A DNA stretch of 64,000 nucleotides, taken from the NCBI RefSeq assembly GCF_002860285.1, contig NZ_PGVF01000027.1:1-64000 (forward strand), read 5' to 3'. Numbering within the stretch: the stretch's first letter is position 1; every line of letters starts with the position of its first letter. The notes under the pieces were generated by a model that searched no databases, had not been told where the DNA came from, and was given only the letters and a program-made list of their open reading frames with translations. The position numbers were made by a program, and so were the translations under genes. Origin of the DNA: Bacillus sp. M6-12. GTDB taxonomy: Bacteria; Bacillota; Bacilli; Bacillales; DSM-1321. Below, in pieces: positions 7,588 through 16,099 of the stretch.

Positions 7588-8418
7588 TTATTTAAATGCA
7601 CCAAATTGTTTTTCTACCTTCACGATTTCCTCCAGAAATTTCTCATGCGTTGCCTGAAATAGCTTCTCGAACATTTCTTCTGTTTCCGCTGATTCCATCA
7701 CTTTTATTCCCTCACCTGTAATACCGCCCTTAACACAAACTTTTTCCTGTAAAGCCGGAAGTGTATAAACACCTTTTTTTAGCAAATCGCCTAGCCCTAT
7801 CAGCATAGATTCGGTAAGCAGTGTAGCTGTTTTCCTATCAATTGGCGTAGCTTTGCATGCGGCATCAATAAAAGACTGTGCGAGAAAACTGAAAAATGCT
7901 GGTCCGCAGCTGACTATATCTGAGGCTGCTCTCGTAATATTATTTTCTATAGAAACAGGTGTAGATATCTTGCCTGCAAGCTGATGCAGCTTTTCCTGCC
8001 AGTTTTGTGAACAGCCATCCCCGAAGGTAAGCAGGGTAACGCCTGATAGTGCTCGATTTGTAATGCTTGGAATAAATCTTGCACAAGAACAAGGCATCTG
8101 CGACTCCAGCTGCTTTACAGATATCGGGCTGGTGATTGACACAATACAATTGCCCGAATGGATAAAAGGCTTTATATCTATAAGTACATTTAAGAAATCC
8201 CCAGGTTTTACACAAATAAATAATAAATCCGCATGCTGGGCTGCTTCCGCGGCCGTGGCCGTCACGGTAATCTCGGGATATGTCTCTTGAAGCCTGACTG
8301 CCTTTGAGAGGGTCCGGTTCGTAACAGTCAGGCAATCAGGTGATACTGCTTCAGCTGCAATAAGTGCCTCTATTAGGATCGTTCCCATATTTCCTGTTCC
8401 AATCACACCGATTTTCAA
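7588..8418 (-). CDS. comER: ComER, pyrroline-5-carboxylate reductase-like protein
   Basis: 276-aa member of the ProC family encoded divergently from the comE operon, as in B. subtilis. The N-terminal Rossmann motif is KIGVIGTGNMGTILIEAL, and the dimerisation domain near the C-terminus includes VCVKGGITGEGIKVM (family pattern PGGTTxxG degenerate, so proline synthesis is uncertain). In B. subtilis the gene is dispensable for competence and reported to affect sporulation and biofilm signalling. AAGGGGTGG sits 5 nt before the TTG at 8418; the longer frame to 8469 has no ribosome site. Confidence 0.9.
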   Translation of the reverse strand: MKIGVIGTGNMGTILIEALIAAEAVSPDCLTVTNRTLSKAVRLQETYPEITVTATAAEAAQHADLLFICVKPGDFLNVLIDIKPFIHSGNCIVSITSPISVKQLESQMPCSCARFIPSITNRALSGVTLLTFGDGCSQNWQEKLHQLAGKISTPVSIENNITRAASDIVSCGPAFFSFLAQSFIDAACKATPIDRKTATLLTESMLIGLGDLLKKGVYTLPALQEKVCVKGGITGEGIKVMESAETEEMFEKLFQATHEKFLEEIVKVEKQFGAFK

Positions 8419-8553
8419 TTTTTCCACCCCTTCCAAGGCTGTACTCTTTAGCACAAGCCAAAATTCCAACCATTAATATATCTCCCCTAGTTAAAAACCT
8501 ATGATGTGCAGTTCGTTATTATGACTTTTCAATTACAAGGAGTGTGTACTTTT

Positions 8554-9201
8554 ATGAGCTTTGCCGTGAAAAATAAAAAAGTTTTGATAGGAATCTTGGC
8601 AGTCTTGCTCCTGTTTGCTGGTTTTTATTTTTATCAAGGGAAGGAAGAGCCGAAAGGAGAGCTGCCAGAAGAGGATTTCCCATTGACGGCCCAGCCGGCT
8701 GAGGAAGAGGGAAAAACAGGAGCAAATAATAAAGAGGAAATCCCTGCAGTCATTAAAGTAGATGTAAAAGGAGCGGTCCATTCCCCGGGTGTTTATACGG
8801 CAGCTGCTGGAGATAGGGTAATCGACCTGATAGCTGATGCAGGCAATTTTACAGCAAAGGCGGATAAGGACAAGGTAAATCTTGCCCAGTCTGTTGTAGA
8901 CCAAATGGTGATTTATGTACCTGAGACAGGGGAGCAAATACCCCAGGTTACTGCTATTCCTGAGGGATCAGCTGAAACGGTAAAAGGTGCCGGTCCGGCC
9001 TCAGGAAAGGAAAAGGTCAATCTGAATACTGCTGAACTGGCGGATCTGGAAACCCTGCCCGGAATCGGCCCTGCAAAGGCAGCGGTAATCATAGAATACC
9101 GGAACCAAACCGGATTTAAAACGATTGAGGACCTTAAAAATATTTCTGGCATTGGAGATAAGACCTTTGAGAAATTGAAGGATTTCATAATCGTTCAGTA
9201 G
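8554..9201 (+). CDS. comEA: Competence DNA receptor ComEA
   Basis: Membrane-anchored double-strand DNA receptor for transformation, 215 aa. It has an N-terminal membrane segment (about residues 8-27), a charged Glu/Lys linker, an SLBB-type domain (IKVDVKGAVHSPGVY onward) and a C-terminal helix-hairpin-helix DNA-binding domain with LPGIGPAKA and ISGIGDKTF. Between them is VNLNTA, the usual ComEA repeat start. AAGGAG at 8537-8542 lies 11 nt before ATG 8554. First gene of comEA-comEB-comEC; I see no convincing ComK box (AAAAN5TTTT pairs) in the 135 nt upstream. Confidence 0.95.
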   Translation: MSFAVKNKKVLIGILAVLLLFAGFYFYQGKEEPKGELPEEDFPLTAQPAEEEGKTGANNKEEIPAVIKVDVKGAVHSPGVYTAAAGDRVIDLIADAGNFTAKADKDKVNLAQSVVDQMVIYVPETGEQIPQVTAIPEGSAETVKGAGPASGKEKVNLNTAELADLETLPGIGPAKAAVIIEYRNQTGFKTIEDLKNISGIGDKTFEKLKDFIIVQ

Positions 9202-9283
9202 CCTGCCATAAGTAATTCTACACAAATATAGTAATTGCTTGTAAAATACAGTCATACCAATTCGAACTTAAAAGGAGCAGATT

Positions 9284-9856
9284 ATGGAAAGAATAAGCTG
9301 GAATCAATATTTTATGGCCCAAAGCCATATCCTTGCACTTAGAAGCACTTGTACAAGGCTTGCGGTTGGCGCCACGATTGTAAGGGATAAACGTATAATA
9401 GCCGGTGGATATAATGGCTCTATTGCCGGTGATGAGCACTGTATTGATAACGGCTGTTATGTGGTTGAAAATCACTGTATCCGTACAATTCACGCTGAGA
9501 TGAATGCGATTTTGCAGTGTGCCAAGTTTGGAGTTCCTACCGAAGGAGCAGAAATCTATGTAACCCATTTTCCTTGCCTTCAATGCTGTAAATCTTTGAT
9601 ACAGGCCGGTATCAAAAAAGTATTTTATGCATGCGATTATAAAAACCACCCGTACGCTGTGGATTTATTTAAAAAGGCAGGGGTTCAAACTGAGAAGGTC
9701 GAATCCGAGCCCATCATGGTTGAGGCAAACGGTAAGGAAAAGCTGCAGTTTGTCAGAGACCTGATCGGAGAATTAAAAAATAACGACGGAGAACCAGAAA
9801 AAATTCAGGCGCTGCAAGAGAAGGCTGAAATGCTTTTTGGCTTGAAGCTGTCCTAG
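9284..9856 (+). CDS. comEB: ComEB, dCMP deaminase family protein
   Basis: 190-aa zinc-dependent deoxycytidylate deaminase. The catalytic zinc motif HAEMNAI (His and Glu) lies near residue 70 and PCLQCC supplies the two cysteine ligands about 30 residues later. The usual activity is dCMP to dUMP, feeding dTMP synthesis; in B. subtilis it is not essential for DNA uptake but is also described as a polar-localisation partner of ComGA. It has its own AAGGAG ribosome site, and comEC follows 10 nt after its stop. Confidence 0.95.
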   Translation: MERISWNQYFMAQSHILALRSTCTRLAVGATIVRDKRIIAGGYNGSIAGDEHCIDNGCYVVENHCIRTIHAEMNAILQCAKFGVPTEGAEIYVTHFPCLQCCKSLIQAGIKKVFYACDYKNHPYAVDLFKKAGVQTEKVESEPIMVEANGKEKLQFVRDLIGELKNNDGEPEKIQALQEKAEMLFGLKLS

Positions 9857-9866
9857 GTCTAAAAGA

Positions 9867-12173
9867 ATGAATATTCAATTGCTGCTTATAGCCGTTTCGG
9901 CATTACTAGGCGTCACGGCTTTTTACTTATTTAACTGGAGAATCTTTGCCTGCATTATATTATACTATTGCTATTTGCATTACCGCTGCAGACAGCCACA
10001 CCGGCTTATTCAATTATTTGTGATTCTGCTTTTCTTCGTTGTTGCTGCCATTTCAAACACCGCACATAAAACCTCTCTTACCGGGAATGAACAATATTTC
10101 AAGATTCAATTCTCTGATATCCCGGATTTCAACGGCAACTTGCTAAGCGCTCAAGTAAAGATTTCTAATGGAGAAAACCTTCAGCTTCGGTATAAGATTT
10201 CGGCAGAGTCTGAATTATTAAGATTAAAGTCCATTATTAAACCGGGAGTGTCATGCCGGATTCAAGCTTCGCTGACACATCCTGAACCTAACCGAAATGA
10301 AAATGGCTTTAATTATATGGAATTTTTAGCCTCTCAAAACATCTCCTGGATCCTGCTTCCAAGCAAAATAGATACCGGAAGCTGTGCTGAAATAGGTAAA
10401 AGTCTATTGTTATCCATTAAGCTTTATCGAATGGCAGGGATACAATATATAGATAATCACTTTCCTGATGCTTCAAAAGGGTTTGTTTCTGCACTTATTT
10501 TTGGGGACCGCAGGGGCATAAACGAGGAGGATATAGCTGCTTATCAAAGGCTTGGCCTTGTCCATTTGCTTGCCATATCTGGACTTCATATAGCAGCCCT
10601 AACCGGCTTTGTTTACTATTTGGGAATAAGATTCGGAATAACAAAAGAAAATATGAAGCTTGCTCTGTTGATTGTCCTGCCGGTATATGGGGTTTTGGCT
10701 GGGGGGAGCTCTTCTGTGCTAAGGTCAGTATATATGGCAATGGGCTATTTCGCCTTGTCATTTTTTAGAATAAAGCTGTCCGCATTAGGCTCCATTTGTG
10801 CCATATTTCTTCTCCTGCTTTTAATCAATCCTCTGCACCTGTTCAACGTAGGCTTTCAGCTTTCATTCGCCGTAGTCTTCTCGCTCGCTATGTCAAAGGA
10901 TCTTCTTAAACGCTGTAAAAATAGGCTGATAGAAATGTTATTGATTAGTGTTGTATGCCAGCTGGGAGCTGTCCCTATTTTACTGTTTCATTTTTATGAG
11001 ATATCGGTTCTCGGCATTCTATTGAACATCATTTTTGTACCTCTTTATTCATACCTTCTGCTTCCTCTTTCAATCCTTTCTTTTTTTGCATCTTTTTCTT
11101 TTCATAAACTAGCTGCTTTGCTGGTGGTGATTTTGGACAAAGTTTTTACGGTGTGCAATAAATTTGCACTGGCAGCGGAAAATATTCCTTTTGCTTATCT
11201 TACATTCGGCAAGCCATCCTTTGCTTTGCTGGTGTGCCTATCAGCCGCACTTATTTACTTCTTTACCGTATGGGATGCTTTTTCATATCGAAAGAGCTGG
11301 AGGCCTATGTTAGCTGCTGGAATACTACTTTTAGCGCAATATCATTTTAATGTACTTAATCCATACGGAGAAATTGTATTTATTGATGTTGGACAAGGTG
11401 ATTCCATACTTATTAAGCTGCCTTTTGGAAAAGGGAATTACTTGATTGATACCGGTGGTCAAATATCCTTTCATCAGGAGAAATGGAAGAAGAGGCGAAC
11501 TAGCTTTGATACCGGTGAGGATATTGTTGTGCCGCTGCTTAAAAGCAAAGGAATCCGCCAGCTGGATAAGCTGATTTTAACGCATCCGGATGCAGACCAT
11601 GCCGCAGGTGCTGCAGGAATAATAAAAGGGCTTAAAGTTAAACAGATTATGATTGGCGAAGGAAGTGCAGGAGAGTTTATTGACAAAGGATTGCTGCAAG
11701 CCAATTTGGTTAAGAATATTCCTGTGGTTTTTGTGAAAAGAGGTAACAGCTGGAAGTCAGGCGAGTCGGCTTTTTATGTTTTAAATCCTTATAACAAGGC
11801 AAGCGATACAAATGAATCTTCCATTGTCTTGCTGGTAAAAGCCGGATCGCTGAATTGGCTTTTTACGGGTGATGCCGGAATTGAAACAGAAGAAGAACTG
11901 ATAGCGGCTTTTCCTCAACTGAAAACAGATGTGATAAAAGCAGGGCATCATGGCAGTAAAACATCTTCTTCGGAAGAATTCATTGATACAATTAGTCCAA
12001 GAGCAGCCGTCATCTCTGCAGGGAAGAAAAACCGTTATGGACACCCGCATAAGGAGGTATTAGATAGACTGCGTTCAGAAGGAACAGTCATTCTGAGGAC
12101 AGATATGAATGGAGAAATAAAGTACAGGTTTACTGATAGACGATCAGGAACCTTTTCTACAGTGCTGCCATAG
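9867..12173 (+). CDS. comEC: Competence DNA channel ComEC/Rec2
   Basis: 768-aa polytopic membrane protein that transports single-stranded DNA into the cytosol during transformation. The N-terminus has two membrane segments and an OB-like periplasmic domain (DUF4131). The competence domain follows with GLVHLLAISGLHIAAL and many membrane helices (about residues 220-490). The C-terminal domain is a metallo-beta-lactamase fold with VDVGQGDS, LTHPDADHAAG and GHHGSKTSS, as in homologues proposed to degrade the non-transported strand. No frameshift is visible and the length is normal, so uptake machinery looks intact here. The ribosome site at ATG 9867 is weak. Confidence 0.96.
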   Translation: MNIQLLLIAVSALLGVTAFYLFNWRIFACIILYYCYLHYRCRQPHRLIQLFVILLFFVVAAISNTAHKTSLTGNEQYFKIQFSDIPDFNGNLLSAQVKISNGENLQLRYKISAESELLRLKSIIKPGVSCRIQASLTHPEPNRNENGFNYMEFLASQNISWILLPSKIDTGSCAEIGKSLLLSIKLYRMAGIQYIDNHFPDASKGFVSALIFGDRRGINEEDIAAYQRLGLVHLLAISGLHIAALTGFVYYLGIRFGITKENMKLALLIVLPVYGVLAGGSSSVLRSVYMAMGYFALSFFRIKLSALGSICAIFLLLLLINPLHLFNVGFQLSFAVVFSLAMSKDLLKRCKNRLIEMLLISVVCQLGAVPILLFHFYEISVLGILLNIIFVPLYSYLLLPLSILSFFASFSFHKLAALLVVILDKVFTVCNKFALAAENIPFAYLTFGKPSFALLVCLSAALIYFFTVWDAFSYRKSWRPMLAAGILLLAQYHFNVLNPYGEIVFIDVGQGDSILIKLPFGKGNYLIDTGGQISFHQEKWKKRRTSFDTGEDIVVPLLKSKGIRQLDKLILTHPDADHAAGAAGIIKGLKVKQIMIGEGSAGEFIDKGLLQANLVKNIPVVFVKRGNSWKSGESAFYVLNPYNKASDTNESSIVLLVKAGSLNWLFTGDAGIETEEELIAAFPQLKTDVIKAGHHGSKTSSSEEFIDTISPRAAVISAGKKNRYGHPHKEVLDRLRSEGTVILRTDMNGEIKYRFTDRRSGTFSTVLP

Positions 12174-12282
12174 TATGTAAGCATCAAGATAATAGCGAAG
12201 AAAGGTGAGACCTTAAGCAGCTCTTCAGCTAATCGCTGCCCCCTTTTGAGGCATCACTTTCTTTCCCTGTCTGAAAGATATG

Positions 12283-12307
12283 CAAAAAAACCGCCCCTGG
12301 GGGCAGT
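12283..12307 (-). terminator. Terminator downstream of yqzM
   Basis: Read on the minus strand, ACTGCCCC and GGGGCGGT pair (one T-G) and are followed by seven T. It lies 72 nt beyond the yqzM stop, with convergent comEC on the other side. Confidence 0.75.
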
Positions 12308-12378
12308 CTCTCCGCTGTGAAGCCAGTTTAAGCACTGTCAAGCAAATGCTGGCTTGTAAGACCTATGTATGGCTCTAA

Positions 12379-12513
12379 TTAGGATCCAATGAATTGGATG
12401 ACAGTAGCAATGATAAACATCGTTGCAAAGAAGCCAAAAGAAACAATAAATCCTACTCCAGAGTCAATTGCGTCATTACCCTTATATTGTACGGATTTTT
12501 CAAAATCGTTCAC
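12379..12513 (-). CDS. yqzM: YqzM family small membrane protein
   Basis: 44-aa protein beginning MNDFEKSVQYKGNDAID and ending TVIQFIGS, with one hydrophobic helix covering about residues 19-41. It matches the short YqzM family found at this exact place (between comEC and holA) in Bacillus. The start is GTG at 12513 behind AGGAGGGGTAG. Its function is unknown; a single-pass membrane peptide is what the sequence supports. Confidence 0.92.
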   Translation of the reverse strand: MNDFEKSVQYKGNDAIDSGVGFIVSFGFFATMFIIATVIQFIGS

Positions 12514-13028
12514 TTCTACCCCTCCTATTTCTTTATTAGTATAAGCGATTACATTAAAAAAATCTATAGTTGACGTCTATCGCAGAGACAGGAATAGTAC
12601 AGATTTTTGAACATTTACAGGTGTACAGTTATGATTCATACCATGCCCTTTGCAAGGATGCTTCGTCAGCAGCAAATCTCATTAAATAAAGCGATTCCTT
12701 AATAATGGACTATGTACAATGGCCTTTTTCGCAGAAGGGATAATATTTACAGTTCCCCTGTCCAATATTGCAACCGCTTTTCTGTTTCCTATACTGACAA
12801 GAGTTGTCACAAATACTTTGGATTTGCAAGCGCAAAATATATGTACAAAGAGGCGGTACCCACAACCGCACTCCCCGCTGCGAAGTAAGTAACCCGGGCC
12901 TTGCTTTGACAGCGTTCATATAGATCGGGAATTGGCAAAAAAATTGCCAGTTCCCTTTTATAACTTGTCAAATAGTCCAGGCAACTATACCATTAAGTAA
13001 AGAAATACATAAGATTGAGGCGAAGAAA
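12514..13028. other. Gene-poor 515-nt interval, possible small RNA
   Basis: No convincing CDS is found between yqzM and holA. A weak plus-strand promoter candidate is TTGACG (12570-12575) with AATAGT at 12593-12598. A strong plus-strand terminator closes the interval at 12927-12962. Open frames on both strands (a 57-codon frame from ATG 12719 on +, a 69-codon frame 12710-12919 on -) lack ribosome sites. A transcript of about 350 nt is therefore possible, but this is inference. Confidence 0.4.
12927..12962 (+). terminator. Strong terminator upstream of holA
   Basis: GGGAATTGGCAA (12927-12938) pairs with TTGCCAGTTCCC (12944-12955) with a single G-U, followed by TTTTAT. It has a U-tract only on the plus strand, yet no gene on that strand immediately precedes it. 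Confidence 0.8.
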
Positions 13029-14051
13029 GTGGTATTGGATGTCTGGAAAAGTATCCGCAAAAAACAATTTGCGCCAGTATACTTATTATATGGAACGGAA
13101 GCTTTTTTAATAAATGAAACTAAACAGCTCCTGCTCGAGCATGTGCTTCAAGAGGAGGAGCTGGATTTTAACCTGTCTGCGATTGACATGGAGGAAACTC
13201 CGGTAGATATAGCACTTGAAGAGGTAGAAACTCTCCCGTTTATGGGGGAAAAGCGGTTAGTCTTTCTCCAAAATGCGGCTTTTCTTACTTCTGAAAAGCA
13301 GAAACAAAAAGTTGACCACAATGTTAAGAAACTTGAGGAGTATTTGGCTAATCCGGCACCCTATTCTATAGTTGTAATAACTGCGCCATATGAAAAGCTG
13401 GATGAACGAAAAAAAATCACGAAGGAATTGAAACGGAAAGCTGTTGTGGTGGAAGCAAAAAAGCTGAATGATCAGGAGTTAAAGGTATGGATCAGGGAAC
13501 GGGCTGCCGCTTCGCATGTTCAGATAGATGAAGATGCAATTGATTTAATGATTGGAATGGCCGGTACTAATTTAATGCTTCTGACTAATGAGATTGATAA
13601 AATTGCCCTTTATGCAGAGGAAAGCAAGCGGATAACAACGGATATCATTGAAAAGCTAGTGGCAAAATCGTTTGAACAAAATGTTTTTACATTGGTTGAT
13701 AAGGTACTGCAGCGTAATGTTGCAGAGTCGATCCGAATATATCATGAATTGTTAAGGCAAAATGAGGAGCCGATAAAGATTCTGGGATTGATGGCAAGCC
13801 AGGTCCGGACATTATATCAAGTAAAGGAATTTATCAGGCTGGGATACGGACAGCAAAAAATTGCAGCAGCTTTAAAAATTCATCCCTACCGTGTGAAATT
13901 GGCCAGCGAAAAAGCGGGAAAATTTAACGAACAGGAATTACTAGGCCTGATTCATGATTTTGCCGAAGCAGATTATCGCATGAAAACAGGACAGGCAGAC
14001 AAAGCGATTACACTTGAATTGCTGCTGTTAAAATTTAATCGTGCCCAATAG
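13029..14051 (+). CDS. holA: DNA polymerase III subunit delta
   Basis: 340-aa clamp-loader delta subunit (YqeN), which opens the beta clamp during loading on DNA. The N-terminus VWKSIRKKQFAPVYLLYGTEAFLI is the family hallmark, followed by the RecA-like region without a functional P-loop and the helical collar domain near the C-terminus (IHPYRVKLASEKAGKF). The start is GTG 13029 behind GAGGCGAAG; a TTG at 13035 is an alternative. It is monocistronic, bounded by terminators on both sides. Confidence 0.95.
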   Translation: MVLDVWKSIRKKQFAPVYLLYGTEAFLINETKQLLLEHVLQEEELDFNLSAIDMEETPVDIALEEVETLPFMGEKRLVFLQNAAFLTSEKQKQKVDHNVKKLEEYLANPAPYSIVVITAPYEKLDERKKITKELKRKAVVVEAKKLNDQELKVWIRERAAASHVQIDEDAIDLMIGMAGTNLMLLTNEIDKIALYAEESKRITTDIIEKLVAKSFEQNVFTLVDKVLQRNVAESIRIYHELLRQNEEPIKILGLMASQVRTLYQVKEFIRLGYGQQKIAAALKIHPYRVKLASEKAGKFNEQELLGLIHDFAEADYRMKTGQADKAITLELLLLKFNRAQ

Positions 14052-14060
14052 TTTTAGACA

Positions 14061-14102
14061 AGTAAGCCCCTGCTGAATTTCTGGCAGGGGCTTACTTATT
14101 TT
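14061..14102 (+). terminator. Terminator of holA
   Basis: A 13-bp perfect stem: AGTAAGCCCCTGC (14061-14073) with GCAGGGGCTTACT (14084-14096), followed by a T-rich tail. Confidence 0.92.
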
Positions 14103-14204
14103 AATTTCTCAGCGTATTTTGGCTTAATCCGAAGAATTTCCGCTTAATTTCCGATGTTATTACACCAAACTTATACTGACAAACCTGAAATATTTTAATA
14201 AAAC

Positions 14205-14230
14205 GAAAAAACGATCCTAAAAGGATCGTT
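14205..14230 (-). terminator. Terminator of rpsT
   Basis: ACGATCCT (14211-14218) and AGGATCGT (14222-14229) form the stem; on the minus strand it runs into TTTTTTCG. It starts about 10 nt past the rpsT stop. Confidence 0.92.
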
Positions 14231-14240
14231 GAGTCATTCA

Positions 14241-14507
14241 TTAAGCGTTTAAAGAGTTAAGCTGTTTCGTTAAACGTGATTTTTTACGGGCTGCCGCATT
14301 TTTGTGGATTAATCCTTTAGATGCAGCTTTGTCTAACTTTTTAGCAGCTGTTAAAAGAGCTTCTTTTGCAGCAGCTGGATCGTTGCTAGCTAGTGTAGCT
14401 TCAACGTTTTTCACAGCAGTACGCATTGAAGATTTAACAGTTGCGTTGTGAGCGCGGTGCTCGTCGCTTGTTTTAACGCGTTTAATAGCAGATTTAATGT
14501 TTGGCAT
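14241..14507 (-). CDS. rpsT: 30S ribosomal protein S20
   Basis: 88-aa small-subunit protein (bS20) that binds 16S rRNA helices. The sequence is rich in Lys, Arg and Ala, begins MPNIKSAIKRVKT and contains NAAARKKSRLTKQLN at the C-terminus. AGGAGGTG precedes ATG 14507 by 6 nt; a GTG at 14516 opens the frame but is part of the ribosome site. It is a single-gene unit with its own promoter and terminator. Confidence 0.98.
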   Translation of the reverse strand: MPNIKSAIKRVKTSDEHRAHNATVKSSMRTAVKNVEATLASNDPAAAKEALLTAAKKLDKAASKGLIHKNAAARKKSRLTKQLNSLNA

Positions 14508-14583
14508 GCCGTTCACCTCCTACCAAGAAATCGAGAATATATAAACTCGATTTTCAATTCCATACCAAATGGCAACATAGGAT

Positions 14584-14612
14584 ATTTTATCAGACTGTAT
14601 CAAAGAAAGCAA
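14584..14612 (-). promoter_or_regulatory. Sigma-A promoter of rpsT
   Basis: On the minus strand TTGCTT (14612-14607), a 17-nt spacer and TAAAAT (14589-14584) sit 77 nt before the rpsT ATG. The remaining ~290 nt up to gpr shows no gene; a weak match to a sporulation-type promoter (GGATT with CATATAC at 14849-14855) is present before gpr but is not reliable. Confidence 0.75.
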
Positions 14613-14906
14613 TACTTGAAATGAGAATCAGTAAACTATCTACATTTATACGCCATTACATGTTATTGTATCAAATTCGTGAATAAGAAAAAAGAAAAAT
14701 CATCAGAATGATATGGAAGGGTTAGAAATTCTGCCAATTGGCGAGCCTTATAAAGGGCAGGATTACTAGTCTGAGCGGGTGCGTAATGATGATTAAAGAG
14801 TTTAAAAAACTGATTTCTAATGCGGGATTAAAGCAGTTAGTTTTATTACATATACGTAAAATTATATTTTTCGATCCTTAAAAAATAGAATGAACCGGAG
14901 GCTACT

Positions 14907-16025
14907 ATGAACAAGAAATTGGATTTAAGCAGCTATTCAATTCGGACTGACCTGGCTATCGAGGCTAGTGAAATGGCATTAGCGGAAAAAAGTGTTTCTT
15001 CAGGAAAAAATATATCCAACATCGAGGGAGTAATTATAAAAGAAAAAGAGATTGATGATATTAAGGTTTCACTTGTAGAGGTGACTGGCAAAGGTGCCGA
15101 GGCGATCGGAAAAAAAGGGGGAAGCTACCTTACGATTGAAGTCCAAGGCATCAGGCAGCAGGATACGGAAACGCAAAGAAAGACAGAAAAAATTTTCGCA
15201 AATGAACTGTCCTATTATTTTAAAAAGCTGAAAATATCAAAAACAGCTAGCTGTCTGGTAGTGGGACTTGGAAACTGGAATGTGACCCCCGACGCATTAG
15301 GTCCGGGAGTTGTGGAAAATCTGGTGATCACCCGGCATTTATTTGAACTGCAGCCTGAGAGTGTGGAAGAAGGATATCGCCCTGTAAGCGCCATTGCTCC
15401 GGGTGTCATGGGAATAACCGGAATTGAAACCAGCGATACAATAATGGGCGTGATAAATAAAACAAAGCCTGACTTTGTTATCGCCATAGACGCGCTTGCT
15501 GCGAGATCCATTGAGAGAGTAAATTCAACCATTCAGATTTCGGATACCGGTATCCACCCAGGTTCAGGGGTTGGCAATAAACGAAAAGAACTGAGCGAAG
15601 AAACGCTTGGGATACCGGTAATCGCAATCGGAGTACCTACAGTTGTAGATGCAGTATCGATTACCAGTGATACAATCGACTTTATTTTAAAGCATTTCGG
15701 AAAAGAGATGAGAGAAGGTAACAGACCTTCCCGCGCTCTTGCGCCAGCCGGTTTCAATTTTGGCAAAAAGAAAAAGCTGACAGAAGAGGATTTGCCGGAG
15801 CCGGAACAGCGGCAGACTTTTCTTGGAATTGTCGGTACACTGCCTGATGAAGAGAAACGCCAGCTGATCCATGAGGTACTTTCTCCACTCGGCCATAATT
15901 TAATGGTAACGCCAAAGGAAGTCGATGTATTTATCGAAGACATGGCCAATTTGATAGCAAATGGATTGAATGCTGCCTTGCATGAGGCCATCAATCAGGA
16001 TAATACCGGCTACTATACCAGATAG
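14907..16025 (+). CDS. gpr: Germination protease GPR
   Basis: 372-aa protease that degrades small acid-soluble spore proteins at germination, releasing amino acids. It is made in the forespore as a zymogen; the N-terminal pro-segment (LDLSSYSIRTDLAIEA onward) is visible. Family sequences include VVGLGNWNVTPDALGPGV and DFVIAIDALAARS, which carry conserved aspartates implicated in the active site (family A25). GGAGGC precedes ATG 14907. spoIIP follows 74 nt downstream, the standard Bacillus pair. It is full length. Confidence 0.96.
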   Translation: MNKKLDLSSYSIRTDLAIEASEMALAEKSVSSGKNISNIEGVIIKEKEIDDIKVSLVEVTGKGAEAIGKKGGSYLTIEVQGIRQQDTETQRKTEKIFANELSYYFKKLKISKTASCLVVGLGNWNVTPDALGPGVVENLVITRHLFELQPESVEEGYRPVSAIAPGVMGITGIETSDTIMGVINKTKPDFVIAIDALAARSIERVNSTIQISDTGIHPGSGVGNKRKELSEETLGIPVIAIGVPTVVDAVSITSDTIDFILKHFGKEMREGNRPSRALAPAGFNFGKKKKLTEEDLPEPEQRQTFLGIVGTLPDEEKRQLIHEVLSPLGHNLMVTPKEVDVFIEDMANLIANGLNAALHEAINQDNTGYYTR

Positions 16026-16099
16026 AAGTAAACTTCACGTTCTACTTTTTCTAGCAAAGTCATAGAAATTAATAGACGAGCTTAGGAAAGGGTGGAAAT

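Noticed and set aside
8419..8553. Search for a ComK box ahead of comEA
   Set aside because: No pair of AAAAN5TTTT half-boxes at a valid spacing was found; competence control cannot be claimed from this sequence.
12710..12919. 69-codon minus-strand frame with several cysteines near its end
   Set aside because: No ribosome site before ATG 12919, composition not like neighbouring genes, and the plus-strand terminator lies across its upstream region.
14821..14856. Sigma-G-like promoter ahead of gpr
   Set aside because: GGATT and CATATAC are only partial matches and the 19-nt spacing is off; too weak to annotate separately.
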